The notes beneath the pieces are model-generated. The model had not been told where the DNA came from. It was given only the letters and a program-made list of their open reading frames with translations, and did no database searches. The translations under genes were made by a program, and so were the position numbers. A stretch of 64,000 nucleotides of DNA from JALHFZ01 sp963674625 (GTDB taxonomy: Bacteria; Synergistota; Synergistia; Synergistales; Aminobacteriaceae): positions 62,001 to 126,000 of the forward strand of contig CAXXXO010000002.1 in the NCBI GenBank assembly GCA_963674625.2, given 5' to 3'. Of this stretch, positions 8,704 through 17,514 are shown in pieces. Positions within the stretch are counted from its first letter, which is position 1. The number at the start of each line of letters is the position of its first letter.

Positions 8704-8938
8704 AGAACCTGATATCCCTTGATTTCCAGACCGGCATCCCCCGGGAGGGTTTTGCCGGGCCAACTTTTCCTTTGCGGCCCCCGGCCCGGGAAGATGCCCT
8801 TTCAGAGGACAGGAAAGGGCTCCTTGGGTTATAATCAGACGCGGAGCAGCATCCTTCTTTTCAGTAAGACGGAAGGTTCCGCTGATGGCGGATCGCTGCC
8901 CTTTGCCGATGATTTTTCCTTTTGAGGAGGTTTGTTTC
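8704..8938 (+). other. intergenic region with GC-rich hairpins
   Basis: 235 bases between otsA and the LapA-like gene. Inverted repeats: CCGGCA 8731-8736 with TGCCGG 8753-8758; GCCGGG 8754-8759 with CCCGGC 8780-8785; GCCCTTTC 8796-8803 with GAAAGGGC 8813-8820. None is followed by a clear T run, so a classical terminator for the trehalose operon is doubtful. No convincing gene is present. Confidence 0.5.
8830..8835 (+). promoter_or_regulatory. candidate -10 box of the lapA-recJ-rel unit
   Basis: Perfect TATAAT at 8830-8835 in the gap before the LapA-like gene, preceded at suitable distance only by a weak -35 resemblance (GGACAG). It lies directly after the last hairpin of the gap. Confidence 0.4.
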
Positions 8939-9337
8939 ATGCGAAGCTATGCCCTTGCCATCGCTTTTTCGGTTCTTCTTGCGGCCGTTTATGCCTTTCA
9001 AAACGCCGGAGACGTGACAGTCCGTTTCCTTCTCTGGACCAGGGATGTACCCCAGGGCATCTGGGAAGCCGCAGTTTTTGCCGGCGGATGCGTCCTCATG
9101 TGGGTCGTCTCTCTCTCGGCCTTTCTCGAGCTTCGGACAAGCTACCGCAGCCGTTTCAGGGAGCAGGACATGAAAATCAAAAAACTGGAGGAGGAGCGCA
9201 TCTCCATCCTCAGGGCCATATCGGGGGGCGACCAGCCGAAATCCGCCCCCGAGGGCAAAACTCCTCTTACTCCCTCAGGCCCCGAGAAAGAGAGCTATCC
9301 CCTGAAAAAACAGGACGGAGGCTTATCCGGAAAGTGA
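8939..9337 (+). CDS. LapA (DUF1049) domain membrane protein
   Basis: Small inner-membrane protein of the LapA/DUF1049 type (LapA of enterobacteria works in lipopolysaccharide assembly and its regulation; function here not established). 132 residues: helix 1 about 3-21, the family turn QNAGDVTVRFLLW, helix 2 about 40-61 with the GGCV small-residue stretch, then a charged cytosolic helix EQDMKIKKLEEER likely forming a coiled coil, and a Pro/Lys-rich disordered tail. Start ATG after TGAGGAGG (8923-8930). The stop overlaps the recJ start (GTGA). Confidence 0.75.
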   Translation: MRSYALAIAFSVLLAAVYAFQNAGDVTVRFLLWTRDVPQGIWEAAVFAGGCVLMWVVSLSAFLELRTSYRSRFREQDMKIKKLEEERISILRAISGGDQPKSAPEGKTPLTPSGPEKESYPLKKQDGGLSGK

Positions 9338-10983
9338 CGGCCAGGTGCAGCTCCCGCCATCTCGATCTCTTTATCCCGGCACTTTCCACCGGCAGGCTGG
9401 CCGCATCCCTGGGCTGCTCTCTTCTCACCGCAGCTGTGCTCGAATGCCGGTCCTCCGGCGGATCTCAGGTCCCGGGCTTTCCTCCCCTCTCTGAATGGGA
9501 TGAATCCCTCCTCGACGAACTTTTCCTGGGAAGCGGGGCGGAAGAAGCCGCCGAACGGTGGAAGAGCGTTCCCGATCTCGGCCGCGTGCTCGTCTACGGA
9601 GACTACGACGTGGACGGCGTATCGTCGACGACCCTTGCCCTCGAGCTGGTCAAAAGCAAGTCAAAATCCGCCAGATTTTTCATTCCCCACCGCCACGAGG
9701 AGGGGTACGGTCTTCACGCTTCCGTGCTGAAAGATCTGCTCTCCTACGGCTGGGATACCCTGGTGATCGTCGACTGCGGCTCCAAGGACGGCCCTCTTCT
9801 CGATATGGCTCTTGCCATGGGACTTCGGGTCTTCGTCTTCGACCATCATCTTCCCGAGGACGGCCGGCCTCTCCATTCCTCGGTGGTGAATCCCCACGGA
9901 GCATCGGGGTGTGAAAACTGCCGGGCTCTCTGTGCCGCAGGAGTCCTCTGGACATGGGCATGGAAATATTCCATTCTTCCAGGAAGCGCCCTCGAAAAGA
10001 TGACCGATCTCGTTGCCCTCGCCACCCTGGCCGACTGCATGCCCCTCACGCCCCTGAACAGGATGCTCGTCCGGCGGGGGATGGACATGATGTCCAACCT
10101 CCCCAGGCCGGGGCTCGCCCGGCTTTTTTACCGGCTGAATCTTTCTCCTTCCTCCATCACCGAAGAATCCCTCACCATGAAGGTGATCCCCTGCCTCAAC
10201 GCCGCGGGGCGAATGGAGCTTGCCGACACTGCCGTTACAGTCCTCCAGGGCAGCTCTACGGCCGAAAAAGGGGTGGAAGATCTTCTCGCTCTGAATAAGC
10301 GCCGCCAGGCCCTTTCGGGGGAAATATCCCGGGAGGCTCTCCTCATGCTCGAGAGCACCGAGGGACATGTCGCCCTCGGGGAGGACTGGCCGGTAGGGGT
10401 GCTCAGCGGAGTGGCCAGCCGCATCTGCAGCAGGAATTCCGCTCCCGTTGTTCTTGCCGCTCCCGTGCGGGAGGGCATCCGCGGAACGGTGAGGGTTCCG
10501 GAGGGAGGAGATGCCATGAAACTCCTCTCGGGAATTTCCTCCAGTCTCGAAGCCTGGGGAGGGCACAGGTACGCGGCGGGGTTTTCCGTCTCCCGAAGCA
10601 AGTGGAAGGATGTGGCATCCTTTCTCGAGAGAGAGATGGCGTCCATGGAGATCACCCCGCTCAGGCTCTCCGCCGTGGACATGAACCCGGGAGATATCGG
10701 CCTGAAGGAGTGGAAAGAGCTTTCCCGTCTCGGCCCCTTCGGCAACGGCAATCCACCCCCCCTCTTCTTCACTGCAAGAAAAGGGAAAGAGCGAATGCTT
10801 CCCCTGGGAAAGGACGGCCGGCACCTTCAAATAGAGAAGGACGGCATCCGTCTTCTCGCCTTCGACGGAGCCGTCGACCGGGGCACTATCAACAGCTCCG
10901 AAGGGTGGCTCTACCGCCCCCGCCTCGACAGCTGGAGGGGAACGGAACGCCTTCAGTATGTGGTGGATTATGTGGTGGTCTGA
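9334..10983 (+). CDS. recJ: single-strand-specific exonuclease RecJ (DHH family)
   Basis: RecJ degrades single-stranded DNA 5' to 3' in recombination and repair. 549 residues: DHH motifs VYGDYDVDG (87-95), IVDCGS (145-150) and FDHHLPEDG (169-177), DHHA1 region with CLNAAGRM and later WGGHRYAAGFSV, then an OB-like C-terminal domain containing LGPFGNGNP. The first motif reads DYDVDG rather than the common DYDADG. Start GTG overlaps the upstream stop; the spacing to GGAGG is long (about 12), so translation probably depends on coupling. A second DHH-type nanoRNase role is less likely given the OB tail. Confidence 0.9.
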   Translation: MTARCSSRHLDLFIPALSTGRLAASLGCSLLTAAVLECRSSGGSQVPGFPPLSEWDESLLDELFLGSGAEEAAERWKSVPDLGRVLVYGDYDVDGVSSTTLALELVKSKSKSARFFIPHRHEEGYGLHASVLKDLLSYGWDTLVIVDCGSKDGPLLDMALAMGLRVFVFDHHLPEDGRPLHSSVVNPHGASGCENCRALCAAGVLWTWAWKYSILPGSALEKMTDLVALATLADCMPLTPLNRMLVRRGMDMMSNLPRPGLARLFYRLNLSPSSITEESLTMKVIPCLNAAGRMELADTAVTVLQGSSTAEKGVEDLLALNKRRQALSGEISREALLMLESTEGHVALGEDWPVGVLSGVASRICSRNSAPVVLAAPVREGIRGTVRVPEGGDAMKLLSGISSSLEAWGGHRYAAGFSVSRSKWKDVASFLEREMASMEITPLRLSAVDMNPGDIGLKEWKELSRLGPFGNGNPPPLFFTARKGKERMLPLGKDGRHLQIEKDGIRLLAFDGAVDRGTINSSEGWLYRPRLDSWRGTERLQYVVDYVVV

Positions 10984-11007
10984 CATGACCTGCCGGAGAA
11001 CATAGCC

Positions 11008-13326
11008 ATGGATCCCAGGGACCTCCTCGGAGGGACGGATCTTCACCCCGAAGGAGCCCTTCCGCCTCCGGCCGAGATGGACAGAAAAGCCTCCGGAAAA
11101 CTTCGGGACAGCTATATCGGCCGCATACCGGAGGAAGAGAGGGCCATCTCGGTCAAGTTCGCCTGGCATGAACTCTGGTCGAAGGTCGTACACTATCTTT
11201 CCAGGGAAGATCTCATGCAGCTCGGCGAGGCCCTTGTCCTCGCGGGGGACGCCCACCGGGACCAAAAGCGCTCCACGGGAGATCCGTATATCGTTCACAG
11301 CATCAATGTAGGGTCCATCCTCGCGGATATGCAGCTTGACGTGGTCACCCTCGTGGCCTCCCTTCTCCACGATGTCCTCGAGGATACGGACGTCACCCTG
11401 GAGAAGCTGAAAGAGGCCTTCGGAAGCGATGTGGCCACTCTCGTGGACGGCGTGACGAAGCTCGGCAAGCTCCCCTTCAAATCCTTCGAGGACTACCAGG
11501 CGGAAAATCTCCGCAAGATGTTCGTGGTCATGGCGAAGGACATACGGGTCGTCCTTATCAAGCTGGCGGACAGGCTGCACAATATGCGCACCCTGGGGGC
11601 CCTCAGAAAGGACAAGCAGATGAGGATCGCGAGGGAGACCCTCGAGATCTATGCCCCTCTCGCCCACCGTCTCGGGATATACCAGGTCAAAAGGGGATTG
11701 GAGGATCTGGCCTTCAAATACGCCGAGCCCGAGATGTACTACGAGATCCGCCGGAGAGTGCGGAAAAAGCTGCCCGAAAGGGAGGCCGTGGTAAAACAAG
11801 CCCTGACCATCCTGACGGAGAGACTCGACCGGGAAGGGATCGAATGCCGGGTCAAGGGAAGGGCGAAGCATTTCTACAGCATCTACGAAAAGATGAACCG
11901 TAAAAAGCTGCCTGTTGAGCAGCTCTACGATCTTCTCGCCCTCAGGGTGGTGGTGGACGACATCGCCGCCTGCTACACGGTTCTCGGGATCGTCCACACC
12001 ATCTGGAAACCCATTCCCGGCCAGTTCGACGACTACATCGCCAATCCGAAGACAAATATGTACCAGTCCCTGCACACCACGGTCGTCGGGCCCACGGGAG
12101 AACCCCTGGAGGTGCAGATCCGCACGAGGGAGATGAACTTTCTCGCCGAATACGGCATTGCCGCCCACTGGCGGTATAAAGAGGGCGGAGGTGGGCTCGA
12201 CGACCTCGACGCGAAGCTGGCCTGGATCCGCCAGGCCCTCGAGGCGGATCACGACGGGTCCCCCGACCCCGGCGAATTTCTTGAGCGTCTGAAGGAGGAT
12301 GTCCTCTCTACGGACGTCTTCGTCTTCACCCCCCAGGGGGAGGTGGTCTCCCTCCCGAAAGGGGCGACTCCCCTTGATTTTGCCTACGCCATCCATACCC
12401 AGGTGGGGATGAAATGCGTCGGCGCAATGGTCAACAACCGCATCGTGGCCATGGGGTACGAGCTGCAGAACGGAGATATAGTCAAGATCATCACATCTCC
12501 CCAGGGTACTCCCTCCCGGGACTGGCTCAAGATTGCCCGGAGCAGCAAGGCCCGCAGCAAAATCCGGGCCCATTTCCGCACTCTCGAAAAATCGGAGCGT
12601 CTCGAGAAGCTCCAGCGGGGAAGAGATATTCTGGAACGGGAGCTGAAAAGAAGAGGAACGCCGGAATTTGAGGATTTCGAAGAACTTCTCCCCCTTCTCA
12701 ACAAGATTGCCAGGGACGGCGGACATTCCAACGGAGAAGACCTGCTTACCGCCCTCGGCAGCGGAACTGCCAGCGTCTCCCAGACAGCCCAGAGGCTGGC
12801 CGGAAAGGCGCAGGTGCAGGCCCCGCCTCCCCTCGAGCCGGAAAAGCAGGAGAAGACGGAGAAGCAGACCTCCTTTTCCGGAAAAAAGGGTGAATCGGAC
12901 GTGGTGGTTGAGGGCGCGGAAGGGGTCCAGGTCGTCCTCGCGAACTGCTGCGAGCCGGTGCCGGGCGACCCGATCATCGGCTTTTCCACCCGGACGAGAG
13001 GGATAACCGTCCACCGGGCGGACTGCGAAAACGTGAAGCACGCCAGAGAGGAGAGGGCTGTCGCCGTCTCATGGGGTGACACAGGACACAGGCGCTTCAC
13101 CGCAAGGCTGAAGCTCGAAGCCATCGACCGGGGCGGGCTTATCGGCGACGTCGCCCAGGCGATCATCTCGGGAGAAGGCACCATGTCCGGGATCAAGGCC
13201 GGGGTCGTAGGGGGAAACCTTGCCCGGATGAAGCTCGAGGTCAGGGTGAAGGATCTCGAGCATCTGTATTTTATAGTGGCGAAATTGAACGCTATCAAGG
13301 GAATGATCCAGGTTTCCCGGGGGTGA
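11008..13326 (+). CDS. rel: bifunctional (p)ppGpp synthetase/hydrolase Rel
   Basis: Long RelA/SpoT homologue that makes and degrades (p)ppGpp in the stringent response. 772 residues: N-terminal extension about 1-48, HD hydrolase with PYIVH (H97), LLHDVLED (H121, D122, E125) and LADRLHN (D188, N192) all intact, synthetase about 250-390 with LLALRVVV and NMYQSLHTTV, TGS domain beginning VFVFTPQGEVV about 430, a linker, and a C-terminal ACT domain. The synthetase signature is QFDD (339-342), acidic as in monofunctional RelA rather than the basic RxKD usual in enzymes with an active hydrolase. Start ATG has a weak ribosome site (GGAG). Confidence 0.93.
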   Translation: MDPRDLLGGTDLHPEGALPPPAEMDRKASGKLRDSYIGRIPEEERAISVKFAWHELWSKVVHYLSREDLMQLGEALVLAGDAHRDQKRSTGDPYIVHSINVGSILADMQLDVVTLVASLLHDVLEDTDVTLEKLKEAFGSDVATLVDGVTKLGKLPFKSFEDYQAENLRKMFVVMAKDIRVVLIKLADRLHNMRTLGALRKDKQMRIARETLEIYAPLAHRLGIYQVKRGLEDLAFKYAEPEMYYEIRRRVRKKLPEREAVVKQALTILTERLDREGIECRVKGRAKHFYSIYEKMNRKKLPVEQLYDLLALRVVVDDIAACYTVLGIVHTIWKPIPGQFDDYIANPKTNMYQSLHTTVVGPTGEPLEVQIRTREMNFLAEYGIAAHWRYKEGGGGLDDLDAKLAWIRQALEADHDGSPDPGEFLERLKEDVLSTDVFVFTPQGEVVSLPKGATPLDFAYAIHTQVGMKCVGAMVNNRIVAMGYELQNGDIVKIITSPQGTPSRDWLKIARSSKARSKIRAHFRTLEKSERLEKLQRGRDILERELKRRGTPEFEDFEELLPLLNKIARDGGHSNGEDLLTALGSGTASVSQTAQRLAGKAQVQAPPPLEPEKQEKTEKQTSFSGKKGESDVVVEGAEGVQVVLANCCEPVPGDPIIGFSTRTRGITVHRADCENVKHAREERAVAVSWGDTGHRRFTARLKLEAIDRGGLIGDVAQAIISGEGTMSGIKAGVVGGNLARMKLEVRVKDLEHLYFIVAKLNAIKGMIQVSRG

Positions 13327-13330
13327 AAAT

Positions 13331-13813
13331 ATGAGGGCGGTACTGCAGCGGGTTTCTTCCGCATCGGTAACGGTTGAGGGGAATGTGACGGGCTCCATCG
13401 GCCCCGGTCTGTGCGTCCTTCTCGGAGTGTCCCGCACTGACAGCGAAAGGGAGGCGGAGTGGCTGGCGGAGAAGATCGTCAATCTCCGGATTTTCGAGGA
13501 CGACGAGGGCAAGATGAACCGCTCCCTTCTCGATATCGGAGGAGGGCTGCTCGCAGTCTCCCAGTTCACCCTCTACGGCAACTGCGCGAAGGGACGGCGC
13601 CCTTCCTTCATCTCGGCCGGAGAACCTGACGAGGCAAACCGCCTCTACGAGGTCTTCAAAAAAGCCGCGGCGACCCTGGGCGTCCCGGTGGAAAGCGGTA
13701 TTTTCCAGACCCACATGATGGTCCATATCATAAACGACGGGCCCGTCACCCTGTTCCTCGAGCGGGAGGGTGAGAGCTCAAAGACGGAAGGATGCGGAAG
13801 AAATGAAATATAA
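13331..13813 (+). CDS. dtd: D-aminoacyl-tRNA deacylase
   Basis: Dtd removes D-amino acids and glycine mischarged onto tRNA. 160 residues (slightly longer than the usual 145-150 through a charged C-terminal tail). Both family signatures are present: SQFTLYGNCAKGRRPSF with the active-site region, and the Gly-cisPro motif in NDGPVTLFLE. Start ATG is preceded by GGGGGTGA and lies 4 bases after rel, so the two are co-expressed, as in many bacteria. The tail overlaps the next gene by 11 bases. Confidence 0.95.
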   Translation: MRAVLQRVSSASVTVEGNVTGSIGPGLCVLLGVSRTDSEREAEWLAEKIVNLRIFEDDEGKMNRSLLDIGGGLLAVSQFTLYGNCAKGRRPSFISAGEPDEANRLYEVFKKAAATLGVPVESGIFQTHMMVHIINDGPVTLFLEREGESSKTEGCGRNEI

Positions 13814-14447
13814 AAGGTTTCCTCTCGGCTCCCTGTGGACGAACTCCTATCTTCTCTGGGACGACGAGGGCGCTGCGTTTCTTGTGGATCCGGCGGGAGA
13901 GCTTTCGGAGGTCAGATCCTTTCTCTCGAAAAAGGGGCTTTCCCTGAAGGCGGTTCTATTGACCCACGGTCATCTCGATCACGTGGGGGGGCTCGAAGAG
14001 GCCCTTTCGCTGACGGGAGGCAAGGCGCACATCTCCTCCGGCGACGCTTCCCTCGTGAAGAATCCCGATGCGGGGATCCGGGCATGGATGCAGTCCTCAT
14101 TCACCGGCACGGAGAAGCTTCTCTTTCTTCAGGAGGGGGAACATCTCTCCGTGGGAAAGATGGAGATCGAGGTGGTCGCCACCCCCGGCCACACGCCGGG
14201 AAGCGTCTGCTACCTCGTGACGGACGGGGACGAGCAGCTTCTTCTTTCGGGTGATACGCTCTTTGCCTCCAGCGTGGGGCGCACGGATCTTCCCGGAGGG
14301 GATTCCAGCCTTCTCGACAAGTCTCTTCTCCGGCTGGCCCTGCTTCCTGAGTCCCTGCCGGTTTTGCCGGGCCATGGTCCCGAGACGACCATCGGGACAG
14401 AAAAAAGAGAAAATCCCTTCTGGCCCTCCAGGGGGCGAAATATCTGA
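13803..14447 (+). CDS. MBL-fold metallo-hydrolase, glyoxalase II-like
   Basis: Zinc hydrolase of the metallo-beta-lactamase fold, 214 residues, cytosolic. Metal-binding motifs in order: THGHLDH (54-60), ATPGHTPGS, LLSGDTLF and LPGHGPET, with GRTDLPGGD typical of the YcbL/GloB-like group that often acts on thioesters such as S-lactoylglutathione analogues. The true substrate cannot be told from sequence. It overlaps dtd by 11 bases, and the dtd-MBL order is frequent in anaerobic bacteria. Confidence 0.85.
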   Translation: MKYKRFPLGSLWTNSYLLWDDEGAAFLVDPAGELSEVRSFLSKKGLSLKAVLLTHGHLDHVGGLEEALSLTGGKAHISSGDASLVKNPDAGIRAWMQSSFTGTEKLLFLQEGEHLSVGKMEIEVVATPGHTPGSVCYLVTDGDEQLLLSGDTLFASSVGRTDLPGGDSSLLDKSLLRLALLPESLPVLPGHGPETTIGTEKRENPFWPSRGRNI

Positions 14448-14451
14448 TATC

Positions 14452-15150
14452 ATGAAGCTTTCATCCCTTCCGCCGGAGGAACGTCCCCGGGAGCGGCTGC
14501 GCAGCAGGGGGGCGGCCGCTCTCTCCCTGGCCGAACTCCTGGCGATACTTCTCCGGACCGGAACCCGGGGAAAAGATGTTCTCGAGGTCGTCTCCGACCT
14601 TTTGAAGGAGTACCGTGACCTTCAGGGCCTCTCCAGGACCGAGGAAGAGGAACTGATGGCCTTCCCCGGACTGGGAGCGGGGAAAGCCTCGGCGCTTATA
14701 GCGGCCCTCGAACTTGGAAGAAGGCTCGCCGCCGAGCGGACCCTCCGTCCGGAAGAGGAGAAATGGAGATGCTCCCTGGAAAAAATCGCGTCAGATCTCG
14801 CGGAAGAAGACAGGGAATATATTTTTGCTCTCCATGTCAGGAAGAACGGCACTGTCATTGTGGCCGACCGAATATCCTGGGGTGGTATTGACGGAGCGTA
14901 TCTTGATGTAAAATACCTTCTGCGGAGAGCGGTGCGGCTGAACGCATGGGGACTCGTCCTCCTGCACAATCATCCGGACGGAACGCTCAGTCCGAGCACC
15001 GAGGACAGGATGCTCACCGATTTTCTTCTGCGGAGAGCTTCCATATTGGATATAAGGCTCATCGGCCATTTCGTGGCGTCGAAAGGGAAGTTGGAGAGCA
15101 TTTCCCTTCCCGGAGACGTCTGGAAAGAGGGGAATGAAGCGGTTGTTTAA
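14452..15150 (+). CDS. radC: RadC family JAB-domain protein
   Basis: 232 residues: N-terminal helix-hairpin-helix-like region (LPPEERPRERLRSRG, FPGLGAGKASAL) and C-terminal JAB/JAMM domain with the metal motif LLHNHPDGTLSPSTED. Long called a DNA-repair protein, but a repair role in E. coli has been withdrawn; the activity is unknown. Start ATG is 2 bases after the MBL gene stop. The 3' end overlaps mreB by 17 bases, the radC-mreB order seen in many Gram-positive and other bacteria. Confidence 0.93.
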   Translation: MKLSSLPPEERPRERLRSRGAAALSLAELLAILLRTGTRGKDVLEVVSDLLKEYRDLQGLSRTEEEELMAFPGLGAGKASALIAALELGRRLAAERTLRPEEEKWRCSLEKIASDLAEEDREYIFALHVRKNGTVIVADRISWGGIDGAYLDVKYLLRRAVRLNAWGLVLLHNHPDGTLSPSTEDRMLTDFLLRRASILDIRLIGHFVASKGKLESISLPGDVWKEGNEAVV

Positions 15151-16198
15151 ATATCTTTCAGGAATGTTCGGCGGTGATGTGGGCATCGATCTCGGTACCG
15201 CCAACATCGTCGTGTATGTCAAGGGCCGGGGGATCGTCCTCAGCGCGCCGTCGGCAGTGGCTATCAGGAAGCGGCCCAAGGGGGGCGTGACGGAGGTCAT
15301 TGCCGTGGGAAGAGAGGCGAAGGCCATGGTCGGAAAGACTCCTGCCGGCGTCTTCACCATCTGGCCCCTTCAGGACGGCGTGATCGCCAATTTCGAGATG
15401 ACGGAAGAGCTGATCCGCCACTGCCTTCGGGAGGCCGGGGGCGGAAGAGGGCTGCTCTCCCACCCCCGGGTGGTCATCTCCGTTCCGGCCGAGGTGACCG
15501 AGGTGGAACGGAAGGCGGTCATCGACGCCACCCTCGGCGCGGGGGCCCGGGAGGCCTATGTAGTTGAGGAACCGGTATCCGCGGCGCTCGGTGTGGGCCT
15601 TCCAATCCAGGAGCCCAGGGGAAGCATGATCCTCGATGTCGGCGGCGGCACGAGCGAAGTCGCCGTACTCTCCCTCGGAGGAATCGTCATCACGAACTCT
15701 CTCCGGGCGGCGGGAAGGGATATGGACGGCGCTATCGTGGCCATGCTCCGTCAGCGGTATGCCCTGCTCATCGGAGAAAATACCGCCGAAGAGGTCAAAA
15801 ATACCATCGGTTCGGCCCTTCCTCTCGATCCCGAGATGGAGATGGCCGTGAAGGGAAGGGATCTCGCAGACGGACTTCCCAAGGCCGACGTGGTAAGCTC
15901 CGTTGAAGTGCGGGAGGCCCTGGAGCCCATCATCCTGCGGATCGAGGACATGGTGAAGGTCGCCCTCGAGCAGACCCCTCCGGAACTCTCAAAGGACATT
16001 GTGGACCAGGGAATCATCCTCTCCGGAGGGGTTTCCCTTCTTCGGGGATTCGCCGAACGCCTTTCAAAGGCTCTGAACACCCCCGTAGTAGTGGCGGAAG
16101 ACCCCCTCTTCGCGGTGGCCCGGGGAGTGGGAAAAATTCTCGAAAACCTCGACGATATGAAGAAGGTTCTTCTTTCCGTGGAGAAGGGTTCGAAATAG
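15134..16198 (+). CDS. mreB: rod shape-determining protein MreB
   Basis: Bacterial actin homologue that organises the elongasome under the inner membrane. 354 residues: membrane-binding N-terminus KRLFKYLSGMF, phosphate 1 loop GIDLGTANIVVYVKG, phosphate 2 LDVGGGTSEVAVLS, adenosine motif ILSGGVSLLRGF. Length and motifs are those of MreB rather than Mbl-like divergent forms, though paralogue assignment is not certain. First gene of mreBCD. Confidence 0.97.
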   Translation: MKRLFKYLSGMFGGDVGIDLGTANIVVYVKGRGIVLSAPSAVAIRKRPKGGVTEVIAVGREAKAMVGKTPAGVFTIWPLQDGVIANFEMTEELIRHCLREAGGGRGLLSHPRVVISVPAEVTEVERKAVIDATLGAGAREAYVVEEPVSAALGVGLPIQEPRGSMILDVGGGTSEVAVLSLGGIVITNSLRAAGRDMDGAIVAMLRQRYALLIGENTAEEVKNTIGSALPLDPEMEMAVKGRDLADGLPKADVVSSVEVREALEPIILRIEDMVKVALEQTPPELSKDIVDQGIILSGGVSLLRGFAERLSKALNTPVVVAEDPLFAVARGVGKILENLDDMKKVLLSVEKGSK

Positions 16199-16222
16199 CC
16201 TCCGGTCTGAAGAGACGGTCCC

Positions 16223-17059
16223 ATGGCGGATAAATCTCCGGGAAAGGAATGGATTCACGGCCTTCTCGTGACCATAGCGAGCCTGCTTCTTCTTGCCGCA
16301 GCACCTCAGCGGCAGATTTTCCGGGGTGCTTCCGACCTTCTCGGAACATTGCTGAGCATTCCGGAATATCCTGCCGTTGTCCTCGAGAAAGCCGCCAGGG
16401 AGACGGCCTTCTGGCTCATGGACAGAAGAACTCTTCAGAAGCGCCTTGAAAACCTCGAAGAGGAAAATGTCCGCCTGAAGCTCGCCTGGTCGGTCGGCTC
16501 CGCCCTTCACCTTCAGCAGGAGCTCGAGAGATTCTTCGGCTATGCCCGTGTGACGCTTCGGGAACCCCTTTCCTGGTGGTCCGAAGTCCGCATAAACAAG
16601 GGACTCCGGGACGGCATCCGTTCCGGGGACCCCGTCCTGCAGAACGGATTTCTCGCCGGGAGGATCACTTCGGCGGAGTCCTCCTTCGCATGGGTCGAAC
16701 TGATCACATCCTCCTCGCTCATGGTCCCTGTTGTCATCGAGGAAACCCGCGACCTCGGCGTGGTCGCCGGGGATGGAGAGGGAGGACTCTGGCTGCTCTA
16801 CGTTCCGGAAGGACGCTCCCTGGGCGAAGGCATGACCGTGAGCACCGCCATGGTGAGCGAGGCCCTTCCGCCGGGGATAAAAATAGGCGCTCTTTCGTCG
16901 GAGACGCGCAGGGACAGCAATTCCTACCTCGCCTGGAGAGTTTTGCCCGGTTCCTCCCTCTCCCAGCTGTATGCCCTCGAGGTACTGGGCGGAACCCCCA
17001 GGGAGAAGAATACCGGAACAAGCCCGGCTTCACCGAAAAAAGCGGAGAAGACGCCATGA
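16223..17059 (+). CDS. mreC: rod shape-determining protein MreC
   Basis: MreC spans the inner membrane once and links MreB to the periplasmic wall-synthesis enzymes. 278 residues: transmembrane helix about 12-28, coiled coil about 60-95 (LQKRLENLEEENVRLKLAW), then the beta-barrel domain with GLRDGIRSGDPVLQNG and a Lys/Pro-rich C-terminal tail. The stop overlaps the mreD start (ATGA). Confidence 0.92.
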   Translation: MADKSPGKEWIHGLLVTIASLLLLAAAPQRQIFRGASDLLGTLLSIPEYPAVVLEKAARETAFWLMDRRTLQKRLENLEEENVRLKLAWSVGSALHLQQELERFFGYARVTLREPLSWWSEVRINKGLRDGIRSGDPVLQNGFLAGRITSAESSFAWVELITSSSLMVPVVIEETRDLGVVAGDGEGGLWLLYVPEGRSLGEGMTVSTAMVSEALPPGIKIGALSSETRRDSNSYLAWRVLPGSSLSQLYALEVLGGTPREKNTGTSPASPKKAEKTP

Positions 17060-17514
17060 TCTATCTGCTCTCCTGGTACGCCCAGGATTTTCTTCAGGTG
17101 CTCGGAACAGGAACATCCCTCGTTCCCGAGGTTTTTCTGCTGACCCTTGTGGTGCTCTCCGTCTTCCGTCCCCAAAGGGGAACGGAGATCCTCTGGGCTG
17201 CCTTTCTCGGAGGAGTTCTGTGGGACCTCCGCTGGGTGGGCTTTCCCGGCATCACGTCCCTTGTGTACGGCATCACCCTCACGGCGGTGCAGCTGTTCTG
17301 GGATTCTCTTCCTCTTTCCGGACGGACGGTTCCCCTTTTCGGCGCAGCTCTGCTTGCGGCGAGCATTCCCATTGCCCTGACCCGCATTTTCCTCTCGGGT
17401 CTCCGGGGAGGAGGGCTTTTCATGGCCTGGCTGCTCCAGCAGAGCTACATGCTTCCCCTTCTTCTCCTCGCCTGCGCCCTTTATGCCTGGAGGCTGAAAA
17501 ACAGCGATGTCTGA
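17056..17514 (+). CDS. mreD: rod shape-determining protein MreD
   Basis: Small polytopic inner-membrane protein of the elongasome. 152 residues, about five hydrophobic helices, with WAAFLGGVLWDL and FPGITSLVYG matching the conserved G-L-x-D region of MreD. Sequence conservation in this family is low, so the call rests on hydropathy and on position between mreC (ATGA overlap) and mrdA (8-base overlap). Confidence 0.85.
   Translation: MIYLLSWYAQDFLQVLGTGTSLVPEVFLLTLVVLSVFRPQRGTEILWAAFLGGVLWDLRWVGFPGITSLVYGITLTAVQLFWDSLPLSGRTVPLFGAALLAASIPIALTRIFLSGLRGGGLFMAWLLQQSYMLPLLLLACALYAWRLKNSDV

Noticed and set aside
8719..8925. Possible 68-codon gene in the otsA-lapA gap
   Set aside because: No family resemblance, no clear ribosome site, and it runs through hairpins and the TATAAT.
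9661..13041. Open reading frame of 1126 codons on the minus strand opposite recJ and rel
   Set aside because: It mirrors two clearly real plus-strand genes, has His/Pro/Gly-rich composition and no recognisable domain; GC-rich codon bias opens such antisense frames.
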